Part shown: one piece after another, positions 6,571-8,323 of the stretch
Layout of the letters: each line of letters begins with the position of its first letter
Position numbering within the stretch: position 1 is the stretch's first letter
Assembly: GCA_009918425.1 (NCBI GenBank)
Contig: RGEC01000092.1
Location: forward strand, 1 to 8,323
Source: Bacteroidota bacterium
GTDB lineage: Bacteria; Bacteroidota; Bacteroidia; NS11-12g; UBA955
Direction of reading: 5' to 3'
DNA: 8,323 nucleotides
The notes under the pieces: model-generated
Told to the model about the DNA's origin: nothing
What the model saw: the letters and a program-made list of their open reading frames with translations, nothing else
Database searches by the model: none
Position numbers and translations under genes: made by a program

Positions 6571-8298
6571 CTAATTTATTTTCAACTTCTGCATTTTTTC
6601 TCTGTAGTCATTCAGCAGAATTTCCAGCATGGTGTAGGCCTTGGAATCTATCAGTGGTTTAATGCCGGTCAAGGGAACCTTATATTGGAGTTCAATACCC
6701 GGTTCCTCTGTTTTTTGATGAATTTTTAAATAACTTTCATTATTAATATCAGTAAAATAAATAGAGTCAAAGGCTGATGGTATATCATAGTAAAAAACTT
6801 CAATTAATTTTTCAGGATCATCAGGGTAGGTTGTATCCTGAGTAAGTGTATTGATTTTAATGGTATGTAGTTTTCGGAATTCGAGTTCTGAAATCGATTT
6901 ATTAAAATCGACCAGTAATGAAAATTTATTTTGCTGAAAATCTGCAAATAACTGATTGCGCCAGTAATCCAGCAGTGCAGAACCTAAATAATCAGCGGTA
7001 TTGGGCTGGGTGTAGGTCAGGATTTTGTTTTTGGACAATGTTTCCAATTTAGCCGGATATATATTTGATCTGTTTTGCTCAGCCAATGCCTGTAAGTGCC
7101 ATATGTAAGCCTCAATAAACTTGATATCGTCATTGCTTAACAATGATTTTATTGCTTTGTAAGAAAACCAACCGGTTGGTATGTTATAGTCAAGGCCATT
7201 AAATAGGCGCTCGAAATACATGGGAGCCACACTTAAAATATCTCTTTGTGAAGAACCATGTTTCAATGGAGTAACCTTGAATGAACAGCCCAAGTCAGAA
7301 GCCATTCTGCTTTCATCCAGGGGCACCATATACGCAGTATCTATAAAGTCATCAATGCTATTTTCATTTGCATTTGCCGGAATTTGGGAGATGTTTAATA
7401 ATGATCCCATCATTGCATAAGTGTCACGTGTAGTTTTGTTTTTTAATGTTGCATCATGATAAGGTTGAATCTTGCCTGATAAGGCTGCATTGTGAATTTT
7501 CAATGAAATCTCTAACAGTTTGTTTGGAATGGCTTTTGAAAAATCAAAAGCCTGTTCCATTTTCTTGGCGTAGAAATTTTCCAGGCTATGTTTTGCAGCA
7601 TTCCCGTTGCTCATCCACCTGCCAATATTTTCAAGGTATACAATGCCAGAGGGTCCAGATGCCTTAATGTTGGAAAACATGTAAAATACCGAATCTTTAT
7701 TATTGGGATCTCTTCTTTTTATCAGGGAATTTACAGGCTGCAGGGAATTTCCGGTTACAGATACTTTATAAGGCCCATCTCTCGACACCAACATAAAATC
7801 ATAGCTGATAATTTTATATTGTATGTCTTTTCTGGTGAATCCATATAATGTTGCGGTAAGTTCCGGCCTGTTCATCAAGTAATCCCATTGCTTTTCAAAC
7901 GGCATCCAACTTAATTCTATGGTGGGTCTGGGCACGCTTCGTATTTTGAATTTTTTTGAGCCCATGAAAATGGCTGAGTCCTTATACTTACGGTAGATAT
8001 GCGCAGTTAATTCGTTGTGCATCCTGCGAATTATGTGCAGTGTGTATTCGTTGGCTGAGGTTCTGCTTATAGCAAAACCATTCGAATCGAGTTCATTTTC
8101 ATCGTTATCTGTGAATTTTACAAACAACTGTTCTGACGGTATATGGTTAACATTACATTGAATTTTATTGGTTAAGCCCACATACACCACATTCGTTTCA
8201 TCGGTAGATAGACTGATATCAAAGTTGTCCTGTGCCTGTGTTTGTTGAAATCGTAGAAGCAATTTCGCTACACAAATAATTTTAAATAAAATTTTCAT
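6571..8298 (-). CDS. Exported protein with GldM-like C-terminal domains fused to an unassigned region
   Basis: This 575-residue protein has a weak N-terminal signal (MKILFKIICVAKLLLRFQQT, then QAQ), with Lys12 and Arg16 interrupting the hydrophobic core. Residues ~24-125 resemble the third periplasmic domain of GldM: NVVYVGLTNKIQCNV, then YTLHIIRRMHNELTAHIYRK and GSKKFKIRSVPRPT. Residues ~126-228 resemble the fourth: YKIISYDFMLVSRDG, VTGNSL, and YMFSNIKASGPSGIVYLENI, comparable to the 'I.F.DIKAKGPDGT.R.L' ending of GldM. GldM is the type IX secretion/gliding motor shaft, but its N-terminal membrane helix and first two domains are absent here. Residues ~240-575 are not recognised; LLEISLKIHNAALSGKIQPY (261-280) faintly recalls GldN. 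GC in sampled lines is about 33%, well below ftsK. The ATG at 8298 is chosen because an in-frame stop (TAG) lies four codons upstream. GldM-like assignment is by eye. Confidence 0.7.
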   Translation of the reverse strand: MKILFKIICVAKLLLRFQQTQAQDNFDISLSTDETNVVYVGLTNKIQCNVNHIPSEQLFVKFTDNDENELDSNGFAISRTSANEYTLHIIRRMHNELTAHIYRKYKDSAIFMGSKKFKIRSVPRPTIELSWMPFEKQWDYLMNRPELTATLYGFTRKDIQYKIISYDFMLVSRDGPYKVSVTGNSLQPVNSLIKRRDPNNKDSVFYMFSNIKASGPSGIVYLENIGRWMSNGNAAKHSLENFYAKKMEQAFDFSKAIPNKLLEISLKIHNAALSGKIQPYHDATLKNKTTRDTYAMMGSLLNISQIPANANENSIDDFIDTAYMVPLDESRMASDLGCSFKVTPLKHGSSQRDILSVAPMYFERLFNGLDYNIPTGWFSYKAIKSLLSNDDIKFIEAYIWHLQALAEQNRSNIYPAKLETLSKNKILTYTQPNTADYLGSALLDYWRNQLFADFQQNKFSLLVDFNKSISELEFRKLHTIKINTLTQDTTYPDDPEKLIEVFYYDIPSAFDSIYFTDINNESYLKIHQKTEEPGIELQYKVPLTGIKPLIDSKAYTMLEILLNDYREKMQKLKIN

Positions 8299-8323
8299 AT
8301 CAATTAATTTCTATAAGGATGTT

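Noticed and set aside
8300..8323. Open frame of seven codons ending in TGA on the minus strand at the window edge
   Set aside because: It might be the end of an upstream gene, but seven codons are not evidence.
1..8323. CRISPR arrays, tRNA or rRNA genes, insertion sequences, dif-like sites
   Set aside because: Read through on both strands by eye; no regularly spaced repeats, cloverleaf-like arms, transposase genes or convincing dif-type inverted arms were found.

Overview
The window looks like chromosomal DNA of a Bacteroidota bacterium, plausibly from a lineage with a type IX secretion/gliding-type apparatus. The evidence is an Omp28-family lipoprotein, an FtsK translocase followed directly by lolA, a stand-alone sucD, a secreted protein with GldM-like domains, and putative promoters with the Bacteroidota -7 element (TAnnTTTG) instead of clear Shine-Dalgarno signals.

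Layout: bases 1 to about 490 are AT-rich (about 30% GC by hand count over 61-480) and hold the tail of an unknown ORF overlapping the start of a radical SAM gene. At about 476-500 the sequence switches abruptly to about 50% GC, and the reverse strand then reads as the N-terminal domain of a XerC/XerD-type tyrosine recombinase (to 765). Both genes are cut at this point, which is either a real insertion/recombination junction or a chimeric assembly join. The recombinase start overlaps by 4 bases the stop of an Omp28-family lipoprotein gene (762-1634, minus). Divergent from that, on the plus strand, are a lipoprotein-type glutathione peroxidase (1702-2292) and sucD, the succinyl-CoA synthetase alpha subunit (2341-3207). 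A symmetrical hairpin with A and T tracts (3225-3254) separates sucD from a convergent minus-strand block: ftsK (3928-6447) followed 15 bases later by lolA (3271-3912). Upstream, also on the minus strand, is a 575-residue exported protein (6571-8298). Its first ~230 residues resemble the C-terminal periplasmic domains of GldM and the rest is unassigned.

How the genes work together: most are housekeeping or envelope genes (TCA cycle, peroxide defence, chromosome segregation, lipoprotein transport). FtsK and XerC/D-type recombinases act together at dif during chromosome dimer resolution, and both occur here, though not in one operon. No RNA genes, CRISPR arrays, insertion sequences or long repeats were seen. 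The two places that deserve attention are the radical SAM/recombinase junction and the GldM-like fusion protein.
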